NCBI RefSeq assembly: GCF_020829645.1
Contig: NZ_JAIVFS010000006.1
Span: forward strand, 97,464-161,463
DNA length: 64,000 nt
Origin: Nostoc mirabile CHAB5784
GTDB lineage: Bacteria > Cyanobacteriota > Cyanobacteriia > Cyanobacteriales > Nostocaceae
Direction of reading: 5' to 3'
Shown here piece after piece: positions 8,400 through 16,421 of the stretch. Numbering within the stretch: the first letter of the stretch is position 1; every line of letters begins with the position of its first letter. A program made the translations under genes and the position numbers. Below the pieces are notes generated by a model. The model was not told the origin of the DNA, did not search any database, and saw only the letters and a program-made list of their open reading frames with translations.

Positions 8400-9368
8400 A
8401 TGAATAACTCCACCTATCAGCTTGACGATTCCGCTTTAATATTGCCGATTTCCCAATCAGCTCGCATAACTGCCCAGCAATTTGCTAACCAGCAGCCAAA
8501 TTCTGAAAAAGCAGAGCAAGTTCGGCTGAATACGCTGGCTGTGTGGGTGGTGAATGACTACTTAGAAATGATGGATATTCCTACTGACCTCCAAGCTAGT
8601 GACAGCTGGAACCCCATCATGCGCCTCTGTGGGAATGTAGCTGACTTAGAAGTGCCCTCAATTGGTCGTCTGGAGTGTCGCCCTGTCCATCTGCATCAGC
8701 AGATGTGTTCCGTTCCTCCCGAAACTTGGGAAGAACGGGTGGGTTATTTAGTAGTTCAATTTGATGAATTACTCCAAGAAGCGAGGCTGCTTGGTTTTAT
8801 CCCTAGTGTCGCAACTGAAACGCTGCCTTTAGCGCAACTGCAACCATTGGAAGCGTTTATCGACCACCTAGGTCAACTGCGCCAATCCCCAGCTAGTCCA
8901 CTGGTGAATTTAAGTCAATGGTTTACTGGTATATTTGAGACAGGTTGGCAGACTGTTGAATCGCTATGGAACGTACCGGAACTCAGACCAACTTATGCCT
9001 TTCGCAGTATTGACACTGTGCAACTAAATGCCCTTAACCAACCAGAATCAATTACTAAACGTGCAAAACTGATTGACTTGGGTATTCAAATTCTCAACCA
9101 ACCCGTGATGTTGATTGTGGAAATCAGTCCAGAAAAGAACCAGCAAACCAGTATTCATCTGCAATTGCACGCCACTGGGAATCAAATTTACTTGCCACCA
9201 GGAGTTCATCTCACCGTTTTGGATAGTTCGGGAACAGTATTTCTAAATGCTCAATCTAGAAAATTGGATAACTACATTCAGTTGCAGTTTCGTGGTGAAC
9301 CTAGAGAGCAATTTAGCGTTAAGGTAGCTATAAATGATACTAGCATTACCGAACATTTTAGGATTTAA
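8400..9368 (+). CDS. DUF1822 family protein (right module copy)
   Basis: 322 residues, cytoplasmic, with the same DUF1822 landmarks as the left copy: KAEQVRLNTLAVWVVNDYLEMM near residues 38-58, LECRPVHLHQQMCSVPPETWEERVGYLVVQ near 95-120, and the C-terminal IYLPPGVHLTVLD...IQLQFRGEPREQFSVKV. The core is clearly homologous to the protein at 5169-6140, while the first 30 residues differ. It begins the plus-strand operon and no sigma-like gene precedes it. The gap to the next gene is 171 bases, against 26 in the left copy, so the right module is looser. Function is unknown. Confidence 0.85.
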   Translation: MNNSTYQLDDSALILPISQSARITAQQFANQQPNSEKAEQVRLNTLAVWVVNDYLEMMDIPTDLQASDSWNPIMRLCGNVADLEVPSIGRLECRPVHLHQQMCSVPPETWEERVGYLVVQFDELLQEARLLGFIPSVATETLPLAQLQPLEAFIDHLGQLRQSPASPLVNLSQWFTGIFETGWQTVESLWNVPELRPTYAFRSIDTVQLNALNQPESITKRAKLIDLGIQILNQPVMLIVEISPEKNQQTSIHLQLHATGNQIYLPPGVHLTVLDSSGTVFLNAQSRKLDNYIQLQFRGEPREQFSVKVAINDTSITEHFRI

Positions 9369-9539
9369 AACATCTAGCTATCTTCCCTCGTCGGTAACTT
9401 ATTAAGTGGTAATTGGTTAATTAAAAATTAAAATCCAAGCCGGCTTTTAGGGTTTTAAAAAAAATCTGTAAATGCTTGTAGAGCTTGTTATAAGACATTA
9501 GAACAGGGCATGGTTTTGCACAGGGGGATAGCAACGGTC

Positions 9540-11870
9540 ATGAGTAAGTTAGTGGTTCTGAAATTCGGAGAGGGTAGTTTTGAGCAAGGGTTTGCTGTCA
9601 CCCTCGAAATTGGTGAAGAACGCGAGCGTGCTACAACAGAAATTACGGGGAAGCTACCTTCATTTCCCGAAATGCCGCTCTATTACAGTCATTGGCAGTC
9701 TAGTTATCGGCAAATAGGCAATCGTTATCGTCTCCATGCTGACAAAATGCAGGTGACGAATGTATCTATGATTCAAGACTGCGAAAATGCTTCTCATATT
9801 TTGCGGGCACGCTTTAATACCTGGCTGCGAGCAGAAGAGTTTCGCCCTTTGAGGGAAAAGTGGTTAGAAAGATTGTCGTCCACGGAAGAAGTGCGGGTGA
9901 TTTTGCAAACAGAAAATAGCCAATTACAGCTATTACCCTGGCATCTGTGGGACTTGTTAGAACGCTACCCCAAGGCTGAAATCGCCCTTTCTTCACCATC
10001 TTACGATCGCATTCAAAAACCACGCACCTTAAATCAATTAGTCAACATTTTAGCGATTGTGGGCAATAGTCAGGGAATTGACACCCAGGCTGATCAAGCT
10101 TTACTACAACAGTGTAGTAATGCAGAGGTTACCTTTCTGGTAGAACCACAACGGAAGGAATTGACTGACCATCTTTGGGGAAAAAATTGGGATATTCTCT
10201 TTTTTGCTGGGCATAGTTCCAGTAACAAAAATGGAGAAAGCGGACGAATTTACCTGAATAAAACTGATAGCCTCAGCATTGGCGAGTTAAAGTATGCTCT
10301 AAGGAATGCCATTGAAAACGGCTTACAACTAGCTATATTCAACTCCTGTGATGGATTGGGATTGGCGCGAGAACTGGCTGATTTGCAAATCCCTCAGATG
10401 ATCATCATGCGTGAACCTGTCCCAGACCAGGTTGCCAAGGAGTTCTTAAAGTATTTTCTCGAAGCTTTTGCCAGTGGCGAGTCTTTATATCAAGCGGTAC
10501 GCCAAGGGCGGGAACGGTTGCAAGGACTTGAGGATAAATTTCCCTGTGCGACTTGGCTACCAATGATTTGCCAAAATCCAGCGCAAATCCCACCCACATG
10601 GGATGAATTAAGGTCTACAAAAACTGAAGATATACCAAATTTAGCTTTGTCTACCAGACACAGATTTACGACAACTTTGTTATCTAGTTTGGCGATTACA
10701 GCCTTCGTTTGTGGGGCGAGATTGCTGGGATTGCTGGAAAATCCAGAGATTCAAGCCTTTGACTTGATGATGCGTCAGCGCCCTGTGGAGGAAATTGATT
10801 CCCGATTGCTGGTAATCACAATTGACGATAACGATCTGGCAATTCAAAGAAAAAATAACGAGTCCTTAATTGGAGCTTCCATTTCCGAAAAATCTCTCAA
10901 CAAACTCCTGGCAAAACTGGAGCAATACCAACCCCGGGCGATCGGCTTGGATATCTACCGTGATTTTAAGGCTAAAGAACCAGATTTAATTACTCGTCTT
11001 CAAAAAACTCAGAATTTGATTGGCGTATGTAAGGGGAGCGATGGCACAGTAAATATCCCAGGCAATGAGCCGCCGCCAGAAATCCCCAAAACAAATCTGG
11101 GATTCAGTGACTTTATTCATGATCGTGATGGAGTTATCCGTCGGCATATCCTGTTCATGAACCAAGAGGCGACATCGTTGTGTCCTGCTCCCTTGGCGTT
11201 CAGTCTACAACTGGCCTCTCTCTATCTGCGCCCTTCAGGAATCGAACCAAAGTTCACATCTCAAGGGAATTTGCAGCTAGGTAAAACTATTTTTCCGAAC
11301 CTGAAATCTCGTACAGGCGGCTATCAAAATATTGATGCTAATGGCGGTCAAATCTTACTCAATTACCGTTCCCCAAAACAAATAGCCGAACAGGTGAAGC
11401 TAACCCAATTTTTATCTAGTCCCATTAACCCCAGTGCTATCAAAGATAAAATTGTTTTGATTGGTGTGGTGGCAAAGGGGGATTCTCCAGACACCTGGCC
11501 TACGCCCTATGGCGTTCCTTTAGATGAGCAAATGCCAGGAGTGTTAGTACAAGCCCAGATGGTCAGTCAAATCCTCAGCGCAGTCCAGGATGGGCGGCCG
11601 TTGCTGCGGGTTTGGTCACTGTGGGCTGAGGTAGTATGGATTTGGGGGTGGTCTTTGGTCGGGGGAGTCCTGGCTTGGCGAAAGCTTTCGTCCCCTTGGT
11701 TGGCATTGGTAGTCAGTATTACCTCTAGTGTTCTATATTTAGTTTGTTTCGGTCTATTAATTTCGGGTGCTTGGGTGCCTTTTGTACCTTCGGCTTTGTC
11801 GTTGGTTATCACGGTTGGCTTGATGTCAATTTATACAACAACAAAAGTTCGGGTGGCTAGTGGGGAATAG
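9540..11870 (+). CDS. CHAT-CHASE2 membrane protein (right module copy)
   Basis: Start at the ATG of Met-Ser-Lys-Leu-Val-Val, with AGGGGGA about 10 bases upstream; an in-frame ATG ten codons earlier is possible but not conserved in the paralogue. The CHAT domain (about residues 130-355) keeps His225 (FFAGHS) and Cys270 (FNSCDG). A transmembrane helix follows (SLAITAFVCGARLLGLL, about 380-400), then CHASE2 (EIQAFDLMMRQRP... to about 680) and three C-terminal helices. It should be anchored in the plasma membrane with the protease domain inside. Relative to the left copy it lacks the repeat-derived insert between the C-terminal helices. Likely co-transcribed with its DUF1822 and DUF928 neighbours. 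Confidence 0.88.
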   Translation: MSKLVVLKFGEGSFEQGFAVTLEIGEERERATTEITGKLPSFPEMPLYYSHWQSSYRQIGNRYRLHADKMQVTNVSMIQDCENASHILRARFNTWLRAEEFRPLREKWLERLSSTEEVRVILQTENSQLQLLPWHLWDLLERYPKAEIALSSPSYDRIQKPRTLNQLVNILAIVGNSQGIDTQADQALLQQCSNAEVTFLVEPQRKELTDHLWGKNWDILFFAGHSSSNKNGESGRIYLNKTDSLSIGELKYALRNAIENGLQLAIFNSCDGLGLARELADLQIPQMIIMREPVPDQVAKEFLKYFLEAFASGESLYQAVRQGRERLQGLEDKFPCATWLPMICQNPAQIPPTWDELRSTKTEDIPNLALSTRHRFTTTLLSSLAITAFVCGARLLGLLENPEIQAFDLMMRQRPVEEIDSRLLVITIDDNDLAIQRKNNESLIGASISEKSLNKLLAKLEQYQPRAIGLDIYRDFKAKEPDLITRLQKTQNLIGVCKGSDGTVNIPGNEPPPEIPKTNLGFSDFIHDRDGVIRRHILFMNQEATSLCPAPLAFSLQLASLYLRPSGIEPKFTSQGNLQLGKTIFPNLKSRTGGYQNIDANGGQILLNYRSPKQIAEQVKLTQFLSSPINPSAIKDKIVLIGVVAKGDSPDTWPTPYGVPLDEQMPGVLVQAQMVSQILSAVQDGRPLLRVWSLWAEVVWIWGWSLVGGVLAWRKLSSPWLALVVSITSSVLYLVCFGLLISGAWVPFVPSALSLVITVGLMSIYTTTKVRVASGE

Positions 11871-12044
11871 AGGGAGCAGGGGGAGAAGAATCTGATAATT
11901 GTATTGGACAAAAGAATTTAGATAATATAATTTTTAATTTAATTTTTGGAGTTAAATAGGGAATGGGGGAAGGATTTTTTTATTAAATTTATAGATAACC
12001 AGCAGATAAATCTACAAGGTTCGCATACTTAAGGGAAGGTTTTT

Positions 12045-12878
12045 ATGAAGTCACATTCACAACCGATAAAACTGTTTTTAGTAGTAGCTTTAAGCTGCAC
12101 CAGTTTACTAGTTAGCCTGACTCCAGTACTGGCAAAACCAACTCTTGGTTCTTCATCTAGCGCTCGCTCTGGTGCTAAAACGAACCTTGCTCAAGGCACA
12201 ATCTTTAATCAACCCCCACTTCCACCTGGCTCCCCTCCTGGAGGTCGCCTTCGTGGTGGAGCGAGGCGCGGGGGTGAATGTGAAGTTAGTAAAATTGACC
12301 TGACTGCTTTAGTACACTTTACTGAGGGAGCTAACTCAGTGATCAATGTCTGGGGACAGACAACGGTAGAACGCCCAAGCTGGTTTTTTTATGTGCCATA
12401 TACCAAAGATTTACCCTATGAAGTTGAATTTGTGCTGAAAGAAGATGCGGACTCTAACGACTCTAACGACTCTAACGAGATTTACCACAAAGCGATCGCT
12501 CTACCAGATAAACCAGGAATCATCCGCGTTTCTTTGCCTAGCACTGCTCCTCCCTTGGCGCTAGACAAACAATATCGCTGGTTTTTCCTTATTAACTGTG
12601 ACAAGCAAAAGAAATATCCTCCGACTTTTGTCGAAGGGGTAATACAAAGAGTCGAACTCAATCCAGCCGCAGTCAAAGAGCTACAAACGACAGAACTTCT
12701 AAGGCGCTATACTATCTATGCCCAAAACGGGATATGGTACGACGCACTGACGGCACTGGCTCAACTGCGTCAGAAAAATCCTAAAGATGCGGCACTGCAA
12801 GCAGAGTGGCAGAATTTGTTAGGCAGCATCCGCTTAGATGATATTGCAGCAGAACCGATTGTTTCGGAAAAACCTTAG
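12045..12878 (+). CDS. DUF928 family secreted protein (right module copy)
   Basis: Signal peptide at residues 1-31 (KLFLVVALSCTSLLVSL, cleavage probably after VLA), then a disordered Ser/Gly/Pro/Arg-rich linker and a single Cys before the DUF928 core: IDLTALVHF, PSWFFYVPYTKDLP near 110, KQYRWFFLINCDKQ near 185, and NGIWYDALTALAQLRQ near 235. A threefold 9-bp repeat encodes Asp-Ser-Asn triplets near residue 130, which is absent from the left copy. AAGGGAAGG lies 8-16 bases before the ATG. The stop codon TAG overlaps the terminal repeat of the mobile element starting at 12875, so the element sets the C terminus. Confidence 0.85.
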   Translation: MKSHSQPIKLFLVVALSCTSLLVSLTPVLAKPTLGSSSSARSGAKTNLAQGTIFNQPPLPPGSPPGGRLRGGARRGGECEVSKIDLTALVHFTEGANSVINVWGQTTVERPSWFFYVPYTKDLPYEVEFVLKEDADSNDSNDSNEIYHKAIALPDKPGIIRVSLPSTAPPLALDKQYRWFFLINCDKQKKYPPTFVEGVIQRVELNPAAVKELQTTELLRRYTIYAQNGIWYDALTALAQLRQKNPKDAALQAEWQNLLGSIRLDDIAAEPIVSEKP

Positions 12879-13045
12879 AAGATGTTTGAAAAGTCGCAAA
12901 GTATACTATAAACCGTGCTTCCATTCCTCTCCCCGAAAGGTCGAGAGGCTTTGAAACCCCCATTCCCTTCTAGGGAAGGCTTGTTCGGAGGGTTAGGTTT
13001 CTGAGGCTTAGATGTTAGCAATAATACTTTTCAAACAATCTCTAA
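12875..13045. mobile_element. Miniature element, TIR TTAGARGATGTTTGAAAAGT (copy 2)
   Basis: The left end TTAGAAGATGTTTGAAAAGT overlaps the stop codon of the DUF928 gene. The right end is ACTTTTCAAACAATCTCTAA. The interior carries a CTCTCCCCGAAAGGTCGAGAGG module that recurs inverted at 14820-14850. It abuts the next element at 13045. Confidence 0.7.
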
Positions 13046-13190
13046 TATCATGTCCGCTTGATTGCTTATTAAACCCGAAGAACCCCACCCCGACAATCGT
13101 CGCTTTGTCTCCCCTCCCCGCAAGCGGGGAGGGATTGGGGGTGGGGTGTAATGACTGTGGTTAGCATAACTAATTATGCGGACATGATAT
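13045..13190. mobile_element. Miniature element, TIR ATATCATGTCCGC (copy 1)
   Basis: 146 bp with perfect 13-bp ends, ATATCATGTCCGC and GCGGACATGATAT, and a G+C-rich inner hairpin (CCCCTCCCCGCAAGCGGGG). A second copy, in opposite orientation, is at 61352-61500. Non-autonomous, no coding capacity. Confidence 0.85.
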
Positions 13191-13234
13191 AAGGGGTTGG
13201 GGGTGAGGTTTTGTACTTTATTAAATCCGCGTTC

Positions 13235-14386
13235 CTAATCTTCTTTTTGCAAGATATCATCATCAATCCGTCGCTCCCGATTAACATCGGGGTTTTCTGC
13301 TGTCCAATTATCATCTGCTCTAGGAGATTCAGGAACTATCACAAGCTCAGTCTCTTTTGTATGGTTATTCCCCCATTCATCCAAAACATCTTTTATCAGT
13401 ACTTCTTGCAACCAAATCTTAGCGACAACAGTCAGGGGTAGTGCCAGAAATAATCCTAAAAAGCCAAAGAAAGTGACGAAAAATAGTTGGGCAATTAAGG
13501 TTACGGCTGGCAGCAACGAAACTTGCTGTGCCATTACAATTGGCGTGATGAAATTACTCTCAACCTGTTGAATAACAAAGTAGAGAATTAAGACAGCGAT
13601 AACTTTCCAAGGATCATCCAACAGTGCGATCGCCATTGCTGGTATTACACTAATTGTCGGCCCCAGATTAGGAATCAAGTTCAAAAATCCTGCTAAAATC
13701 GCTAAAGCCAATGCTGCCTTTATACCCAAAATTGATAAGCCAATCAGACTCATCAGCGCTACTACAAACATGGCAATGAAAGCGCCTGTAATCCATCCCT
13801 CCAAAGAGACTTCGCACTTATCTAAAATCCCATCTACCCGCCGCCGATAAAATGAAGGGAAAAGCCGCACAAAGACTTTGCGGTAAGCCACGGGATCGGC
13901 TAACATCATTCCTGTTAAAACCAACACTAGCAAAATCTTGAGGACGGCTTCCAAAGAGCCAGATACAAAGGCGAAGGAGTTTCCCAGTACCCGATTAACG
14001 AAGGGCTGTGCTTGTTGGATGAGGCTGTTGATATCTGGGATGTAAGGAACCAACTGGTTAGGAATACGAGTTCTCAGGGCGTCAAGCCAACTATTAAAGC
14101 GCCCAAACCCTTTAGGAACCTGATAGGTTAGTTCTTGAAATTGCTGTGCAAATGGTGGCACAATTAGCCAGAAAAAACCCACGACACCTGCAAAAAAGAT
14201 AGCTACTGCCAGGAGGACGGCGAATCCACGCCTCATGCCAAAGCGTTGGAAGCGTTTCGCTAGCCGATTTAAGGTGGTGGCTAACACAACTGCGGCAAAC
14301 ATGAGCAAAAGTACTTCCCGAATTTGCCACAGGATGTATAAAGAAAGAACTATGGCGATTAAGCCGATCCATTGACCGAGGTTCAC
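13235..14386 (-). CDS. AI-2E family transporter (PerM/UPF0118)
   Basis: 383 residues with the family's membrane plan: a paired helix region at the N terminus (GLIAIVLSLYILWQI, then LLLMFAAVVLATTLNRL), a helix near 60-80, a hydrophilic central part with FQELTYQVP, and a cluster of helices from about 150 to 330 including GFLNLIPNLGPTISVIPAM, the family's most recognisable stretch. The C-terminal 50 residues are polar. Members export small molecules or ions (E. coli TqsA, Na+/H+ exchange in others), so the substrate cannot be named from sequence. It stands alone, next to mobile repeats on its 3' side. The start is supported by homology-like spacing, not by a strong ribosome site. Confidence 0.88.
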   Translation of the reverse strand: MNLGQWIGLIAIVLSLYILWQIREVLLLMFAAVVLATTLNRLAKRFQRFGMRRGFAVLLAVAIFFAGVVGFFWLIVPPFAQQFQELTYQVPKGFGRFNSWLDALRTRIPNQLVPYIPDINSLIQQAQPFVNRVLGNSFAFVSGSLEAVLKILLVLVLTGMMLADPVAYRKVFVRLFPSFYRRRVDGILDKCEVSLEGWITGAFIAMFVVALMSLIGLSILGIKAALALAILAGFLNLIPNLGPTISVIPAMAIALLDDPWKVIAVLILYFVIQQVESNFITPIVMAQQVSLLPAVTLIAQLFFVTFFGFLGLFLALPLTVVAKIWLQEVLIKDVLDEWGNNHTKETELVIVPESPRADDNWTAENPDVNRERRIDDDILQKED

Positions 14387-14476
14387 AGGCTGACTCCCAA
14401 CGGTTGGCGAGATGCAATTTTATTGTAATTTAGCTAGGTTAACTGATTTTAGGAACTTGTGCGTGGATGGCTTGAG

Positions 14477-14668
14477 TTAATTTTGTTTCTGTGCTTGGAA
14501 TCGCCACAGTAGCGCGATCGCTATAATCACAATTGGCAACAATACTATAATTAGCGCGTTGGTTGCTGTCGCCGGAATTGATAGACTTGGCCCTGCATAT
14601 TTAATTAATACTGATAACAAAGCCGAGAGTAAAAGCAGTTTCAGAACAAATCCTAGTTGATTTTGCAT
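14477..14668 (-). CDS. Small membrane protein, 63 aa
   Basis: Start at Met-Gln-Asn-Gln-Leu-Gly (14668); upstream in-frame sequence to 14773 looks untranslated. Two hydrophobic helices are clear: residues about 7-25 (VLKLLLLSALLSVLIKYAG) and 35-55 (NALIIVLLPIVIIAIALLW), with a short polar C terminus. I recognise the layout as a conserved small hypothetical protein of Nostoc-type cyanobacteria but know no function. It is transcribed in the same direction as the AI-2E transporter but 90 bases upstream, so weak operon evidence only. Confidence 0.65.
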   Translation of the reverse strand: MQNQLGFVLKLLLLSALLSVLIKYAGPSLSIPATATNALIIVLLPIVIIAIALLWRFQAQKQN

Positions 14669-14767
14669 AAAAGTATGGCATACAAATTTTTGTGGTACAC
14701 ACGAAGCGCTGTACCGCCCAGTTTCTACAATAAACCTACAGATACAGATGCGCCGTGTGCGACTTTC

Positions 14768-14862
14768 TTTCAAACCTAACCCCCAGCCCCTTCCCTAGCA
14801 GGGAAGGGGAGCAAGCATCAAAGCCTCTCGACCTTTCGGGGAGAGGAATGGAAACGGAGTTT
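14768..14862. repeat. Interspersed repeat (CCCTTCCC/GGGGAGAGG module)
   Basis: CCTAACCCCCAGCCCCTTCCC...CTCTCGACCTTTCGGGGAGAGG is the reverse complement of the block at 12915-12997 and related to 19988-20075. Non-coding. Confidence 0.65.
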
Positions 14863-14934
14863 CAAGAAGAAGTTGCACATCGCGTTACAGATACAATCCT
14901 TTCCAACTTTCTTTGGGAAATGCCTTTGCTTTAT

Positions 14935-15495
14935 TTACGTCAAACTCAACCAGCCAAAAACTTGTTCTACAGTCAGTTCCAACTCGATACCCTCCAGGAT
15001 GGGTAATTTATCAGCACCTTCGTATAATTCCAGCCGCTGTCCAGGAAAAATCCCTAGCACACTTTCGTCTTCCGGGTTGATTAACCAGCCTAGTTCAGTA
15101 CCATTGCGCGAACAATGCAATAATTTACTCAACACTTTTGTAAACTTTTGGTCTGGGGAAAGAATCTCAATTGCCCAGTCGGGATGAATTTCAAAGCGAT
15201 TAGCAATTCTGCCAGTAGAAGTTTTAGGAATTCTGTCCCAGCGAAACACAGACACATCAGGGACGATAGAAGCACTGCCAAAGGTACAACGCAGTTCGGG
15301 CAAAGCCAAAGCAGTTTTTTGCCTTTCGGTTATCTGATTGATGACATGACAAGATTCGCTCCGCAGTAGGCTATGTTCACCTTGAGGCATGGGTTTTTGA
15401 ATGATTTCCCCCTTGATAAAATCTGATGCTGGTTCAGTTTCTGGCAGTTTGAGGAACTCGTCTAAAGTTAGTTGGGGTTGAATTGCGATCGCCAT
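14935..15495 (-). CDS. Uma2 family endonuclease (DUF820)
   Basis: 187 residues from the internal Met-Ala-Ile-Ala-Ile; the longer frame to 15558 runs through repeat-like sequence. The Uma2 restriction-endonuclease-like core is visible: LTLDEFLKLPETEPASDFIKGEI at residues 10-32, IVPDVSVFRWDRIP near 80-93, and WAIEILSPDQKFTKVLSKLLHC near 115-135, which carry the Asp/Glu/Lys positions of the PD-(D/E)XK fold. Cyanobacteria carry dozens of these; their cellular role is unresolved. A C-terminal fragment of a related gene lies at 20107-20208. Confidence 0.85.
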   Translation of the reverse strand: MAIAIQPQLTLDEFLKLPETEPASDFIKGEIIQKPMPQGEHSLLRSESCHVINQITERQKTALALPELRCTFGSASIVPDVSVFRWDRIPKTSTGRIANRFEIHPDWAIEILSPDQKFTKVLSKLLHCSRNGTELGWLINPEDESVLGIFPGQRLELYEGADKLPILEGIELELTVEQVFGWLSLT

Positions 15496-15621
15496 AAGCA
15501 AATAGTATAGAGGGGATGGTTTTATTATCGGCGTTAGCGATCGCCTACGGGTAAGCAAGCTATGACAGGCAATGCTATTTCATTCTCATGTAGGCCACCT
15601 CAGAATGAATTCTGAGTCTAA

Positions 15622-15684
15622 TAGCTAAAGTCGTCTAAAGACGACTGAGAAAAGATTATAGTCCGTTTTAACGGACTTTAGCTA
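15622..15684. repeat. Large hairpin repeat with TAGCTAAAGTC arms
   Basis: TAGCTAAAGTC and GACTTTAGCTA enclose two smaller perfect hairpins (GTCGTCTAAAGACGAC and GTCCGTTTTAACGGAC). It lies between two Uma2 genes and is a typical cyanobacterial intergenic palindrome cluster. It could act as an mRNA hairpin; no role is shown. Confidence 0.75.
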
Positions 15685-15757
15685 TGAGCCGCGGAACTTC
15701 AGTTCTGGGCGGTTTCTGTCTAGAACGAAATAGCCCTGCTATGATAGGTGCTAAAAA

Positions 15758-16318
15758 TTATATTTTTGGGAAACCTACGAGGCGATGAACTTGGACTGAT
15801 ACATCACCAAAGGCTAGGGGGACAATAGTACCTGTGGTTAATGTCAGTTCAGTTGTGTATTGCCCATTTTTTAAGTCTCGAAATACTTGCAACTGAGAAT
15901 TTTTGAGATTGACAACCCAATATTCAGCAATGCCTGCTTCTGCATAGATGTCTTTTTTATCACCTAAGTCTTTGCTCAAGGTGGACTGAGAAAATTCGAT
16001 AATCCAGAAAATATCTTCAGGGTAAGGGTGATGTTCTAAGTAGACCTCGCCTAGAGGTTTGACAATCGCCACATCGGGGACGAGTTCTGAGTCGTTGGGT
16101 AGGGTGATGGGTTTGGCATCGCGGATTTTTGCGCGTTCACCAAGCAGTGTGCGGAGATAATCAGCTGCTTCGGTATTGTAGTAGGCATGGGGTTCTCGTT
16201 CTGGGGGCATAACTATGAGGTCGCCGCGCAATAGTTCAATGGGTTGGTCATCAAAAATCCCTGCTTCTATTGCTCGGTGATAGCGTTCAATTGTCCATTT
16301 ATAGGTAGTTACCGTCAT
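15758..16318 (-). CDS. Uma2 family endonuclease (DUF820)
   Basis: 186 residues starting Met-Thr-Val-Thr-Thr-Tyr-Lys-Trp. Uma2 features in order: TIERYHRAIEAGIFDDQPIELLRGDLIVMPPE (residues 9-40), LVPDVAIVKP near 82-91, IFWIIEFSQSTLSKDLGDKKDIYAEAGIAEYWVVNL near 102-138. The last segment bears the acidic and Lys residues of the nuclease-like site and the conserved EYW motif. It diverges clearly from the Uma2 gene at 14935-15495, so it is not a recent duplicate. Complete length, lone gene, function unknown. Confidence 0.88.
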   Translation of the reverse strand: MTVTTYKWTIERYHRAIEAGIFDDQPIELLRGDLIVMPPEREPHAYYNTEAADYLRTLLGERAKIRDAKPITLPNDSELVPDVAIVKPLGEVYLEHHPYPEDIFWIIEFSQSTLSKDLGDKKDIYAEAGIAEYWVVNLKNSQLQVFRDLKNGQYTTELTLTTGTIVPLAFGDVSVQVHRLVGFPKI

Positions 16319-16421
16319 AGCCGCCTTTTTTCTACCGCTTCGACAATAGCTTTAGTTTGATTTTAGTTGATTGCTAAGTGACAAACATTTTTGCCTTGCC
16401 ACGCTACTGACTAATTACGAA

